A stretch of 64,000 bases of DNA from SOIA01 sp964346585 (GTDB lineage Bacteria > Acidobacteriota > Aminicenantia > Aminicenantales > Aminicenantaceae), in assembly GCA_964346585.1 (NCBI GenBank), contig CAYFVQ010000069.1, positions 1-64,000 of the forward strand, written 5' to 3'. The position numbers and the translations under genes were made by a program. Under the pieces are notes generated by a model that saw nothing but the letters and a program-made list of their open reading frames with translations, had not been told where the DNA came from and ran no database searches. Below are positions 54,000 to 62,602 of the stretch, one piece after another (position 1 is the stretch's first letter; each line of letters starts with the position of its first letter).

Positions 54000-54078
54000 G
54001 GGTCAGACCTTAGTAACTTCAGTAATTTCAAGAATTGATTATCTTTAGGAAATTACTGAAGTTACTAAGGTCTGACCC
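54000..54078. repeat. Inverted repeat, family B (GGGTCAGACC type), copy 3, between convergent genes
   Basis: A perfect 29-bp inverted repeat, 54000-54028 with 54050-54078, around a 21-base loop: the most intact copy of the family. It occupies nearly the whole gap between the converging MBL and APC-permease genes and is likely to end transcription in both directions. Confidence 0.9.
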
Positions 54079-54080
54079 CG

Positions 54081-56342
54081 TTAAGTTTTGGAGCGAACCA
54101 TGAGCACGGACGCTTCGGCTTGATCAGCCACCTTATCCGGAATCGAACCGAAAAGCCTTCGACGGAGAGCCCATTCTTCTGATGCCCCAATAACGATAAG
54201 ATCCTGCTTTTGTGCGGTTTTGGCGATGGCGCGCGCGATATCCGTCTCGATGACCACCTCCACGTTCGCCGAGACACCCACTGCATCAAGAGTATCTTTG
54301 ACAAATTCCCTGGCTTTATCCTGAAAGAGCTGAATGCTCTGCCTATCGAATTCAGTATGTGCGGCAGAAGGGCCCCGGCCAATCTGGATATTCAGCGCAG
54401 TGATTGATGCCTTCCATTCATCAGCCAGGTCCTGTGCAAGCCTGAGTCCCAGCTGCGCATGCGAACCTCCGCTGACTGGCACAATAATGCGGCGAACATC
54501 CTGCAGGCCTCGGTCTTTGAGAACCAGGACGTTTCCTCTTGCAATCTTGAGCACGTCTGCCACATTGGTCCGACCGGTGCGAGACATGCGGACCTCCCCC
54601 TTCCAGCCCATGATAATATATTCAGGCTGTTCCATCTCAGCCACGCTGAGAATGGCTGAGGAGACGCTGCGCGCCACAATAGCCGTGGCTCGCGCCCTGA
54701 CTCCTTGTTCGGCCGCATGATAGGACGCTGTCTCCAGGAGGGTTTTCTCCTCCCACCGTTGCTTCTCATACTCCAGGCCGCCCGCTTCAAGAGGAGTTTG
54801 CCCGGGAACATCCACAACATGAATCAACTGTAAATGGGCTTTGTTTCTCTTCGCCAAAGTTGTACTCAGCATCAGAAGAGAGTATTCAGTATCGGGATTG
54901 GCAAGGGGCACAAGGATGACAGGCACTTCCTCACGCCGCGTGGCCAGGTATTCCTTGGCTCTCACCATGAGAGGTTTCATCACCTTATCTTTCCACAATA
55001 TATTCGATGCCCCGACAAGTTGGGTTCCCCGGCGCAGGAACAGCATATACCAGATAAAACTTGCGGCAATGATCATGTTCCCGATGATGAGCGATACCCG
55101 GCTTGCGTTGACAATGACAAAGATACAACCGAACAATCCCAGCAAGGGAACAACTGGATATCCGGGTGCCCGAAAGTTGGGTTTGTACCAGTCGAGTCTC
55201 GCGTGCCTCATTATGATGCAGGCCAGAGTGATGAGAGAATACAGGACAAGGCTCAGAAAACCCGCCACTTCAGCGAGAAGCTCGAGGTGCCCTCCAAGAA
55301 GCACCAACAAAAGCATGGTTAAACCAGTGGTGGTGGCAATCGAACGATAAGGCGTTTTGAAGCGGGAATGAATCTGATTCAGCCAATCGGGCATGAGCTG
55401 GTCTCGGCCCATGGCAAAATTGACCCTCGATGCGGCGAGCACGCTCGCATTCGCGGAAGAGACCGTTGCGAGGATTCCTCCGATAAGAACCAGGATGTAT
55501 CCCCCATTGCCCATGATCTGGCGGGCTAAATCCATGAGCACCGTCTCCTTGGCCATGTTCGGATCACTATAACTTCGGAGTCCCAGCATACAAAACACCA
55601 CCGCACAGTAGAGTACTGTCACAATCACAACCGAACCGACGAGAGAGAGGGGAAGATTTTTCTTTGGATTGCGAATCTCTTCTGAAATGGCAGAAATCTC
55701 AGCAAATCCCATAAAAGTGATGAAGAGGATCGGGAGGGTGACAAGAATGCCCGAATACCCTATTTCCGGAGGGATAAAAGGAGTCAATCTCTGAACGTCC
55801 ACATTAAATAGAGAACGAAAAACGAACGCAGCCAGAATAAAAAGCAGCACGCCGACGATAACAGTCTGAGTACCTCCTGTCTCCTTGGCACCGATAAAAT
55901 TTAAAAGACCGAGTAATGCGGTTATGACAAGAGCAATAACAGTGGGTGAAACACCCAGAGCATCACTCACATAATGGCCAAACCCGATCATATAGAAAGC
56001 AGATGCAAAGACAAGACTCAGCCACAAGCTCCAGCCCATTATGGTCCCCACGAGTGGTCCAAAAGCTCGAACCATAAACAGATAACCGCCTCCAGCATAG
56101 GGCATTCCCGTCGATAACTCAGCCATGCACAGCGCGATCAGCACGGCGATCAATCCGCAGATAGCAAAGGAAAGGAGAACCGCCGGGCCGGCCATGTTGG
56201 CAACTATTCCGGGCAAAACAAAGATGCCGGCTCCGACCATTGTCCCGACTCCGACGGACAAGGCTGCAAAAAAGCCCAAATCCCGAGACAGACTTATTTT
56301 CTGGTTTTCGTTCGCAGTTTTGTCTTTCCGCGTTTTAGCCAT
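54081..56342 (-). CDS. APC-superfamily amino-acid permease fused to two UspA domains
   Basis: 753 residues. The first about 430 residues hold some twelve membrane spans of the amino-acid/polyamine/organocation type, opening ALSVGVGTMVGAGIFVLPG (substrate-binding GxGIF turn). The cytoplasmic remainder carries two universal-stress-protein repeats (about 470-605 and 610-750); the second ends with IVIGASEEWALRRRLFGSIPDKVADQAEASVLMV, whose G-GS pattern suggests nucleotide binding. The fusion probably links amino-acid import to ATP or stress status. Ends against the family B repeat. Confidence 0.9.
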   Translation of the reverse strand: MAKTRKDKTANENQKISLSRDLGFFAALSVGVGTMVGAGIFVLPGIVANMAGPAVLLSFAICGLIAVLIALCMAELSTGMPYAGGGYLFMVRAFGPLVGTIMGWSLWLSLVFASAFYMIGFGHYVSDALGVSPTVIALVITALLGLLNFIGAKETGGTQTVIVGVLLFILAAFVFRSLFNVDVQRLTPFIPPEIGYSGILVTLPILFITFMGFAEISAISEEIRNPKKNLPLSLVGSVVIVTVLYCAVVFCMLGLRSYSDPNMAKETVLMDLARQIMGNGGYILVLIGGILATVSSANASVLAASRVNFAMGRDQLMPDWLNQIHSRFKTPYRSIATTTGLTMLLLVLLGGHLELLAEVAGFLSLVLYSLITLACIIMRHARLDWYKPNFRAPGYPVVPLLGLFGCIFVIVNASRVSLIIGNMIIAASFIWYMLFLRRGTQLVGASNILWKDKVMKPLMVRAKEYLATRREEVPVILVPLANPDTEYSLLMLSTTLAKRNKAHLQLIHVVDVPGQTPLEAGGLEYEKQRWEEKTLLETASYHAAEQGVRARATAIVARSVSSAILSVAEMEQPEYIIMGWKGEVRMSRTGRTNVADVLKIARGNVLVLKDRGLQDVRRIIVPVSGGSHAQLGLRLAQDLADEWKASITALNIQIGRGPSAAHTEFDRQSIQLFQDKAREFVKDTLDAVGVSANVEVVIETDIARAIAKTAQKQDLIVIGASEEWALRRRLFGSIPDKVADQAEASVLMVRSKT

Positions 56343-56626
56343 ACCTGTATTCTCTATTCTTATCTAAAAGACTAACACAAAATGACTCTGCTGTTCGTTT
56401 GAGTTTCAAAATGAATAAATAGAATGCATTCATCAGTCAACCATAATAAACTTCATTTTAAGGAAAAGCTGTGTTGGAGAGCAACTCTTTATTCCTTCAC
56501 TGCCCTTCTTTACAGCTATCCCTTCATTCTTTCTGTATTGGTTCTTTACGTTTAGGGCTACTCTCTTAATATCCAGACTGTGTATCCAGCTTCCTCTAAA
56601 TGTAATCAGCGACCGAATCCAAAGCT

Positions 56627-59600
56627 CTATTTCTTGATCCGCACAGGATAAGGAGGACGTTTGGGCTTTTTGGGCGGATTCTTCTCAAGCTCTTGTATGA
56701 TGACTTCAATGGCCTTTGCCAGTTGAGGATCTTTCCCGGCAATCACATCTGCAGGCCACTGCTCGACTTCGATATCCGGAGGCACTCCGACATTTTCCAC
56801 TATCCAGCCATCCTCGGTCCAGATAGCCAGGTTGGGAGCGGATACATAACCTCCATCCAGCAATTCAGGAAAACCGAGAGTCCCGACAAGGCCTCCCCAG
56901 GTTCTCTTTCCGATCAACTTGCCGAGTTTGAACTTGCGGAACATCCAGGGCAATAGGTCTCCGCCAGAACCCGCATTTTCGTTGATGAGCATAACCTTGG
57001 GTCCTTGGATGGATGCCCCCGGTGTTTTGAGGTCTTGGCCGTACCGTGTGTGCCAATAACAGGTCAACGGACGACGCAGGATATCGATGTAGTAATCGGC
57101 AACCAGTCCTCCACCGTTGAAGCGCTCGTCGATGATGATGGCCTCCTTATGGATTTGAGGAAAAAAGTAGCGTTTGAAATAGGTGTGTCCTGAAGTCGAC
57201 GTGTTGGGCACATAAACGTAGGCCACACGGCCTTCCGTGGCCTCATCGACTTTCCTCAGGTTTCCCTCCACCCAATCCCGGTTCCGTAGGGAATACTCGT
57301 TCCCCACAGGAACAACTGACACTGTCTTGGAGCCTGTCCCGCTCGGATTCGGGCCCACCGTAATCTCAATGAGCTTTCCGTTTGTATTCTCGAAGAAACG
57401 GAATAGATTCTCAGGTGGACGGACGTCTTTCCCCTGGACAGACAGGAGGTATTCTCCTTCTTTCACATCCACTCCTGGTTCAGTCAGCGGAGAGCGGAGC
57501 TGAGGATTCCAGTTCAGGCCACCATAAACCTTTTTAAAACGGTAACGGCCATTCTCGATAGCGTAATCCGCACCGAGCAAACCACCGGCAACGCGCTGGG
57601 GCCGATAAAGATAATCACCCCCACCAACACGATGATGGCCAACAGCCAGCTCACTGCACATCCAGCGGATCACTCGGTTCAGGTCGCTCCGGCAGGAGAG
57701 ATGCGGGAGGAAAACTTCATATTTGTCTTTCATGGCTTTCCAGTCCGCACCGTGCATATTCGTCGCATAGAAGTAATCACGGTTGATCCGCCAGGCTTCG
57801 TTGAAGATCTGCTTCCATTCAGCTCGGGGATCGATCCGGACTTCAATAGCGTCTGTATTGAGTCTGCCTTCACCGGGCTTCGTTTTTTTGCCCGCAGGGA
57901 TAATGCCGAGACTATTTCTTGTTTCATACATGAGTTTCTTCTTATCGGCTGAAATCATGAATCCATTGACATTGGGCATCATCTCTTCATCTTTTTTGTC
58001 TTTGAGTGTGAACCTTTTGAGCTTTGTCCCACTGGCATAAGGGCTTCGGCTTCCAGCGGGAGATTCGAGGTAATAAACCTCCCCTTCGTTTCCTGCCTGG
58101 AGACCAAAATAAGAACCGGCGCGAATTGGTAAGGCCAGAATCCTGTAGTTGAGTCCTTCTAAATCAACAGAAAAACCCGGTTTCGTTTCCTTTGTTTCTG
58201 GTCTGCTTTTCTTTTTTCTGGTTTTCTTTGCCGGCTTTTCCTCTTTTTTCTCTGCCTTCTCTTCCACTCCTTTCTCCTCATCACTTTCTTTGGCTAGAGG
58301 CGAAGGGACATCTTTTTGCAGCACGGCCAGATATATCGAGCGTGTCATTTCCATGTCCGCATTGGACATAGCAAACCACTGCCTGACCGGGCCTGCATCA
58401 GTGGACCCGAAGAAGTAAAGGTACTTGCCGCTCTCATCAAACACCGGATCGCTGACATCGCTCATTCCATCTGAGACTGGATAAGACTTATCTTGTTCGA
58501 TGGAATAGAGGTAGACTTTCGAGATGTATGAAGCGGTGTTCAACGTGTAGGCGATCCATTTCGAATCCGGCGACCAGACAGATGGAACACTCTGGAACTG
58601 GCGAATGCCATAAAGGTATTTGGAAGCAATTCTCTTCTTCACACCGGTCTTCAAATCCATCCAGTAAAGAGTCAACGAGTTATCCGCATAAGAGATTTTC
58701 TGGCTGTCCGGAGACCAGATCAGAGCATCATAAAAACCAGACCCTGTGAGCTTATATTTCTTTACCTCTCCCTTGCCATCCTGAGGCCTGATGTGAAGCT
58801 CGTACTCGCCGCTTTCATCGGAAATATAAGCGATTGACTTCCCATCCGGGGACCAGACAGGCCAGCGTTCATGGACATCCGTTGTCTGTGTCAAGTTGCG
58901 TGGGTCACCTTTCTCAGCTGGGACTGTCACCACATCGCCGCGAAAATTCAAGACGGCTCTGGCGCCAGAAGGCGAGATCCAGCCGCTGCGGATATGCCGA
59001 AAACCTTTAACATAGCGAGGACGCAATTCAAGAAGATCTGCCGCCACTCCGATGACTAACTTTTTGCTCTGGGCATTGGCGATGTCGTATATATGGAGAT
59101 GTCCGGCCTGTTCATATATAATTTTTCCTGCCCCTGAAGACGCCTTGATCACAGGGAAATCCGTGTGGGAAGTGAGCTGTTTGATCTCTTTGGATCGAAG
59201 GTCGAACGAGAACAGGTTGAACTCTCCGTTCCTATCAGACCGGAAGTAAATTTTATCCCCCATCCACATCGGGTCTGTATCGTTACAATAATCCTTAGGC
59301 TGAGGAATCTTCTCTACAGCATAGTCGCTGAAAGTAAACAGCCAGATCTCAGAGACCGTGCCTCCTCTATAATTCTTCCACTGATGAAAGACTTCCCGGA
59401 GTGGCGTGTACGCCATTCTCTTGCCATCAGGTGAAAATGTGGCTCGACTCGCATTCGGAATCTCTAAAGACTCAGGGAAACCGCCGCCTTCTACAGGCAC
59501 TGTGAAAAGCTGAGTATACGCTCTGGTGAAACTGTAGCGACCAGAGATGAACAGTACCGAAGCACCGCAAGTCGTAAATCCCCGAACAGCGTCTTGACCC

Positions 59601-59938
59601 GGATGCCAGGTGAGCCGTTTGGGAACACCTCCTTCTACAGGGACTATGTAAACATCCATGTTTCCATCATACTCCCCGTTGAACGCAATGAGTTTTCCAT
59701 CCGGTGAAAATACAGGGTCGGATTCAGTTCCCTGAGCTGATGTCAACCGTCGAACTCCTTTGCCATCGACATCGGCCACCCAGAGGTCCCCTGCATAGGC
59801 AAAAGCAATATGCGTCTGGCTGATAGCTGGTTGACTCAACAACTTGGTGTCGTTGATGTCGATCCCGCTGGCCAAGAGTCTAAGTGGGACAACGGCCAAC
59901 ACGAGTAGTATGAATACAGCATAAAGACATTTTTTCAC
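56627..59938 (-). CDS. Tricorn protease-like S41 peptidase, second copy
   Basis: 1103 residues with signal KKCLYAVFILLVLAVVPLRLLASG and the same layout as the protein at 45057-48326: beta-propeller repeats (FSPDGK, WSPDGKS, WSPDSQK), a Lys/Glu-rich linker about 560-600, PDZ and protease core. The putative base region is SELAVGHHRVGGGDY (around 765) and the nucleophile region NAGSGGDLLPWM (Ser near residue 990). As in the first copy, the residue before the His is Gly. A paralogue rather than a tandem duplicate, since about 8 kb and opposite strands separate them. Confidence 0.92.
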   Translation of the reverse strand: MKKCLYAVFILLVLAVVPLRLLASGIDINDTKLLSQPAISQTHIAFAYAGDLWVADVDGKGVRRLTSAQGTESDPVFSPDGKLIAFNGEYDGNMDVYIVPVEGGVPKRLTWHPGQDAVRGFTTCGASVLFISGRYSFTRAYTQLFTVPVEGGGFPESLEIPNASRATFSPDGKRMAYTPLREVFHQWKNYRGGTVSEIWLFTFSDYAVEKIPQPKDYCNDTDPMWMGDKIYFRSDRNGEFNLFSFDLRSKEIKQLTSHTDFPVIKASSGAGKIIYEQAGHLHIYDIANAQSKKLVIGVAADLLELRPRYVKGFRHIRSGWISPSGARAVLNFRGDVVTVPAEKGDPRNLTQTTDVHERWPVWSPDGKSIAYISDESGEYELHIRPQDGKGEVKKYKLTGSGFYDALIWSPDSQKISYADNSLTLYWMDLKTGVKKRIASKYLYGIRQFQSVPSVWSPDSKWIAYTLNTASYISKVYLYSIEQDKSYPVSDGMSDVSDPVFDESGKYLYFFGSTDAGPVRQWFAMSNADMEMTRSIYLAVLQKDVPSPLAKESDEEKGVEEKAEKKEEKPAKKTRKKKSRPETKETKPGFSVDLEGLNYRILALPIRAGSYFGLQAGNEGEVYYLESPAGSRSPYASGTKLKRFTLKDKKDEEMMPNVNGFMISADKKKLMYETRNSLGIIPAGKKTKPGEGRLNTDAIEVRIDPRAEWKQIFNEAWRINRDYFYATNMHGADWKAMKDKYEVFLPHLSCRSDLNRVIRWMCSELAVGHHRVGGGDYLYRPQRVAGGLLGADYAIENGRYRFKKVYGGLNWNPQLRSPLTEPGVDVKEGEYLLSVQGKDVRPPENLFRFFENTNGKLIEITVGPNPSGTGSKTVSVVPVGNEYSLRNRDWVEGNLRKVDEATEGRVAYVYVPNTSTSGHTYFKRYFFPQIHKEAIIIDERFNGGGLVADYYIDILRRPLTCYWHTRYGQDLKTPGASIQGPKVMLINENAGSGGDLLPWMFRKFKLGKLIGKRTWGGLVGTLGFPELLDGGYVSAPNLAIWTEDGWIVENVGVPPDIEVEQWPADVIAGKDPQLAKAIEVIIQELEKNPPKKPKRPPYPVRIKK

Positions 59939-60421
59939 TGAAGCCTCCTTTAACTCTCCGATTTAAAAATTCACAGAACATGTATTGGCAAAAAGGCAAT
60001 CATTTAAGACCGCCTTGAATTTAAAAATATGATATTTTCCACAGACCCGAATCCTTCATATATCATGAGATTAATCGGAAGTCAAAACAACCATTCCGCT
60101 CAAAAGCATCTCCATTTTTGTGATGGACAAAGCCAGGGTGAAGGGCCAGAAAAAAAAGACTGAGTGTTGAGAAAACCGCAAGCCCCGCAGGAGAGGGGAA
60201 CTGATTTCTCTGGGGCAAAGCCTGCGTATTTTTGATACACTCAGTCTGATCTATAGCACCTCTTGTTATCATGGATTTAGAGATACTTCCACCTGGCTCT
60301 TCTTGACTTTGCGGTAGTTTATTATAGAATGAGGTCTCATGCCTGCTGGGGAGAAAAAACATCTCAAAGCAAAACAGAAACTCATTAGAGGCAATCCATC
60401 CTTTATAAAGGAGCATTTCAA
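59939..60421. other. Gene-free region with a stable inverted-repeat structure at 60157-60247
   Basis: 483 bases between a minus-strand protease gene and a plus-strand ridA. A perfect 11-bp stem AGACTGAGTGT / ACACTCAGTCT (60157-60167 with 60237-60247) encloses 69 bases that can pair further: GCCCC (60182) with GGGGC (60212), and CGCAGG with CCTGCG, which cross each other. On the minus strand the outer stem is followed by eight T. A 117-codon minus-strand frame spans this region but has no family resemblance. Nothing else is recognised. Confidence 0.35.
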
Positions 60422-60886
60422 ATGAAAAGAAGAGAAGCTCTGGTGGCCTTGAGCGGTATGGCTTTAATAGGCCCTCATTTTTCTCTCAATCAACGAAGGA
60501 GTCAAGGAATGAAAAAAGAAATCAAAACAGACAAAGCCCCCAAAGCGATTGGGCCTTATTCTCAAGCCATAGAAGCGAACGGTTTCATTTTTGCATCTGG
60601 CCAAATCGCGATCGACCCTCAAACTGGAGAGCTGAAGATGGGCAGTGTAGAAGAACAGACACGTCTCGTCTTGAATAACATGAAAGCCGTCCTAGAGGCC
60701 GGAGGAAGTTCGTTCGATAAAGTGGTCAAATGCTCTGTTTTCCTTCAAGATATGGATGACTTCAGCAAGATGAATGCTGTCTACGGAGAGTTCTTTAAAC
60801 CTCCTTACCCTGCCCGAGCCGCTGTGCAGGTGGCCCGCTTGCCCAAGGAGGTGAAAGTCGAAATCGAGGCGATCGCAGTTAAATAA
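60422..60886 (+). CDS. RidA-family imine deaminase with Tat-like N-terminal extension and internal start
   Basis: Rid/YjgF/UK114 family protein that hydrolyses reactive enamines and imines. The 125-residue core starts at Met30 (KTDKAPKAIGPYSQA) and keeps the family Arg in PYPARAAVQVARLP and the C-terminal VEIEAIA. Before it are 29 residues, MKRREALVALSGMALIG..., resembling a Tat signal with twin arginine. Both starts have excellent ribosome binding sites: AAAGGAG (60407-60413) for 60422 and AAGGAG (60496-60501) seven bases before 60509. Exported and cytosolic forms from one gene are therefore possible. Confidence 0.88.
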   Translation: MKRREALVALSGMALIGPHFSLNQRRSQGMKKEIKTDKAPKAIGPYSQAIEANGFIFASGQIAIDPQTGELKMGSVEEQTRLVLNNMKAVLEAGGSSFDKVVKCSVFLQDMDDFSKMNAVYGEFFKPPYPARAAVQVARLPKEVKVEIEAIAVK

Positions 60887-61006
60887 AAAACTGATAATTA
60901 GAATCAGGATTTAAGGTTGGTTTTTTTCAGTCAGGTTTTATAAACCTAAAATCTACCCTCCATTGTGATTGTTCTCGGCATTCAAATGATTTAAAATACT
61001 TGTGTC

Positions 61007-61225
61007 ATGCCTATTTACGAGTTCATCTGCAAAAAGTGTGGAAAGCACTTTGAAACTCTCGTTTCAATCGGAGGAGAAAAAAGTGTTTCCTGTATATCTT
61101 GCGGAAGTCACAGCATACAGAAGCTTGTTTCTTCTTTTGGCATAGGAGGCGGAAGCAGCCGTCTCAGCGCTTCTTCTGACGCGTGCACGACCTGTTCGAC
61201 GAAAACTTGTGACACATGTAAGTAA
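61007..61225 (+). CDS. FmdB-family zinc-ribbon protein
   Basis: 72-residue protein starting MPIYEFICKKCGKHFE, the FmdB/CxxC_CXXC_SSSS signature, with Cys8/Cys11 and Cys29/Cys32 as the zinc ribbon. The tail after a Gly/Ser-rich linker has another four cysteines, Cys60, Cys63, Cys68 and Cys71, forming a second CxxC pair. Regulatory role in general unknown. Confidence 0.85.
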   Translation: MPIYEFICKKCGKHFETLVSIGGEKSVSCISCGSHSIQKLVSSFGIGGGSSRLSASSDACTTCSTKTCDTCK

Positions 61226-61227
61226 CA

Positions 61228-61469
61228 TGAATTATTCATAAAATATGGCGACACCTTATTCAAAATAACCTTTTAAGGAAAATTGATCATCTTATGTCGG
61301 CATCTTTTCCCCTTCGGGCGAGCCGATCTCACTGCATCTGCTTTGTTGCGGCCCAATCGCGGTGGAAAACCACAGCTTCATGGCCCGACGCCTCGCATCT
61401 ACAGCAACCTCGACTCGTGAATAACTCATGTACCTTGAATTATTCATAAAATATGCCGACGCCTTATTC
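61228..61469. repeat. 34-bp direct repeats bounding a gene-free segment
   Basis: Copies at 61228-61261 and 61436-61469 match at 32 of 34 positions and start TGAATTATTCATAAAATATG. They are 208 bases apart. The segment between holds a related inverted bit (ATGTCGGCAT near 61295) and G+C-rich DNA with no gene. It fills most of the 336-base gap after the FmdB gene. May be ends of a decayed mobile element. Confidence 0.6.
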
Positions 61470-61483
61470 TAGCTAATAAAAAA

Positions 61484-61496
61484 GGGGACAGTCCCC
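61484..61496. repeat. Single relic unit of palindromic family C
   Basis: GGGGACAGTCCCC within A/T runs, the core unit of the repeats at 6671 and 44657, here as one hairpin. Confidence 0.5.
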
Positions 61497-61521
61497 ATTT
61501 TCTTTATAATTCGATATCTGA

Positions 61522-61550
61522 TTGACTTTCCATCCGATTTGGCATTTAAT
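61522..61550 (+). promoter_or_regulatory. Promoter of the VOC lipoprotein gene, close to the start codon
   Basis: TTGACT at 61522-61527, 17-bp spacer, TTTAAT at 61545-61550. The ATG is at 61562, so the transcript would have about five untranslated bases, and no ribosome binding site is present. Confidence 0.45.
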
Positions 61551-61561
61551 ATCGTCTCCAT

Positions 61562-62524
61562 ATGGGAAAGACAACAAAAACAGCATGGGTTTGGGCTTTC
61601 TCAGTCTGCTTATTATTCAGTAGCTGTCAACAGGAGCAAAGAGAAATGGTGGGGAGCAAAAGTGAGATTTTATCCATTCAGGCTAATCTTGTGTTTTTCT
61701 ATTATCCAGATCTGGAGGAAGCGGAAAAGTTTTATGGGAATGTTCTGGGTTTGGAGAAGGTTTTAGACTATGGATTTGCCAAAATTTACCGGATATCCCT
61801 GTCAACCTTCATCGGCTTAGTGGATGAAACCAAAGGCATGCACGATCCCACAGAACCAAAAACGGTTACGCTCTCATTTGTCACTCAGGAAATAGACCAA
61901 TGGTATCAGTATCTCAAAAGTCAGGGAATCGAGATACGAAATCCTTTGAAGGATGCCTCGCATCACCCCACCCGCGGATTTGTGGCCTATGACCCTGCGG
62001 GATATTTTCTAGAATTCGAACGCTTTCTGGAACATCCCCAAAACACTTCTCTGCTCGAACAACTAGCCGGTGTTCAAATCCTCTATCCCCGTTCGGAGCA
62101 GAAATCCTTCCGTCCAGATAATCTCGGCATCATGGCCAATATTATATGGCTTTACTACCGGGATATCCCGGAAGCCCAGGCTTTCTATGAAGATAATTTT
62201 GGCTCGAAACTCCTGGTTGATCAGGGCTTTGCCAAAGTTTATTCCTCTTCACGTTCAGGTTTTATAGGACTCGTCGATGAGGCGCAGGGACTGCACCGGT
62301 TCACCCCAAAAAAGGCGGTTAATGTCTCTTTCCTGACAGACCAGATCGACGAGTGGTATACGAGTTTAGAGGCAAAGGGAGTCCAAATAAAGGATTCTTT
62401 AGAAGCCTTGGAAAATATCCCAGTTAAAGCTTTTGTGGCCTATGATCCGGCGGAATACTACATCGAATTCGATCAATTCTTGAAAGACCCTAGAAATCAA
62501 AGAATTCTACAGCTACTCCAATAA
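61562..62524 (+). CDS. Lipoprotein with two tandem VOC (glyoxalase/dioxygenase-fold) domains
   Basis: 320 residues. Lipobox LFSSC near residue 22 follows the signal segment. Two vicinal-oxygen-chelate domains follow, about 40-160 and 195-310, each with FYxN-LG-, a GLVDE block (FIGLVDETKG, FIGLVDEAQG) and FVAYDPAGYFLEF/FVAYDPAEYYIEF at the end; the terminal Glu of each may bind metal. The internal repeat shows an old duplication. Role unknown; envelope binding or detoxification protein. Probably translated from a leaderless mRNA. Confidence 0.85.
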   Translation: MGKTTKTAWVWAFSVCLLFSSCQQEQREMVGSKSEILSIQANLVFFYYPDLEEAEKFYGNVLGLEKVLDYGFAKIYRISLSTFIGLVDETKGMHDPTEPKTVTLSFVTQEIDQWYQYLKSQGIEIRNPLKDASHHPTRGFVAYDPAGYFLEFERFLEHPQNTSLLEQLAGVQILYPRSEQKSFRPDNLGIMANIIWLYYRDIPEAQAFYEDNFGSKLLVDQGFAKVYSSSRSGFIGLVDEAQGLHRFTPKKAVNVSFLTDQIDEWYTSLEAKGVQIKDSLEALENIPVKAFVAYDPAEYYIEFDQFLKDPRNQRILQLLQ

Positions 62525-62602
62525 AGAAATATTTTATGGATAAGTCCAGCCGGCAGAGACCTTTCGAGGAGCTGCTTGGAAAAAAATAGAAAGGAGGTAA
62601 AT

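Noticed and set aside
60063..60416. 117-codon minus-strand frame
   Set aside because: No recognisable motifs, no ribosome binding site, and it is crossed by the inverted-repeat structure at 60157-60247; treated as chance.
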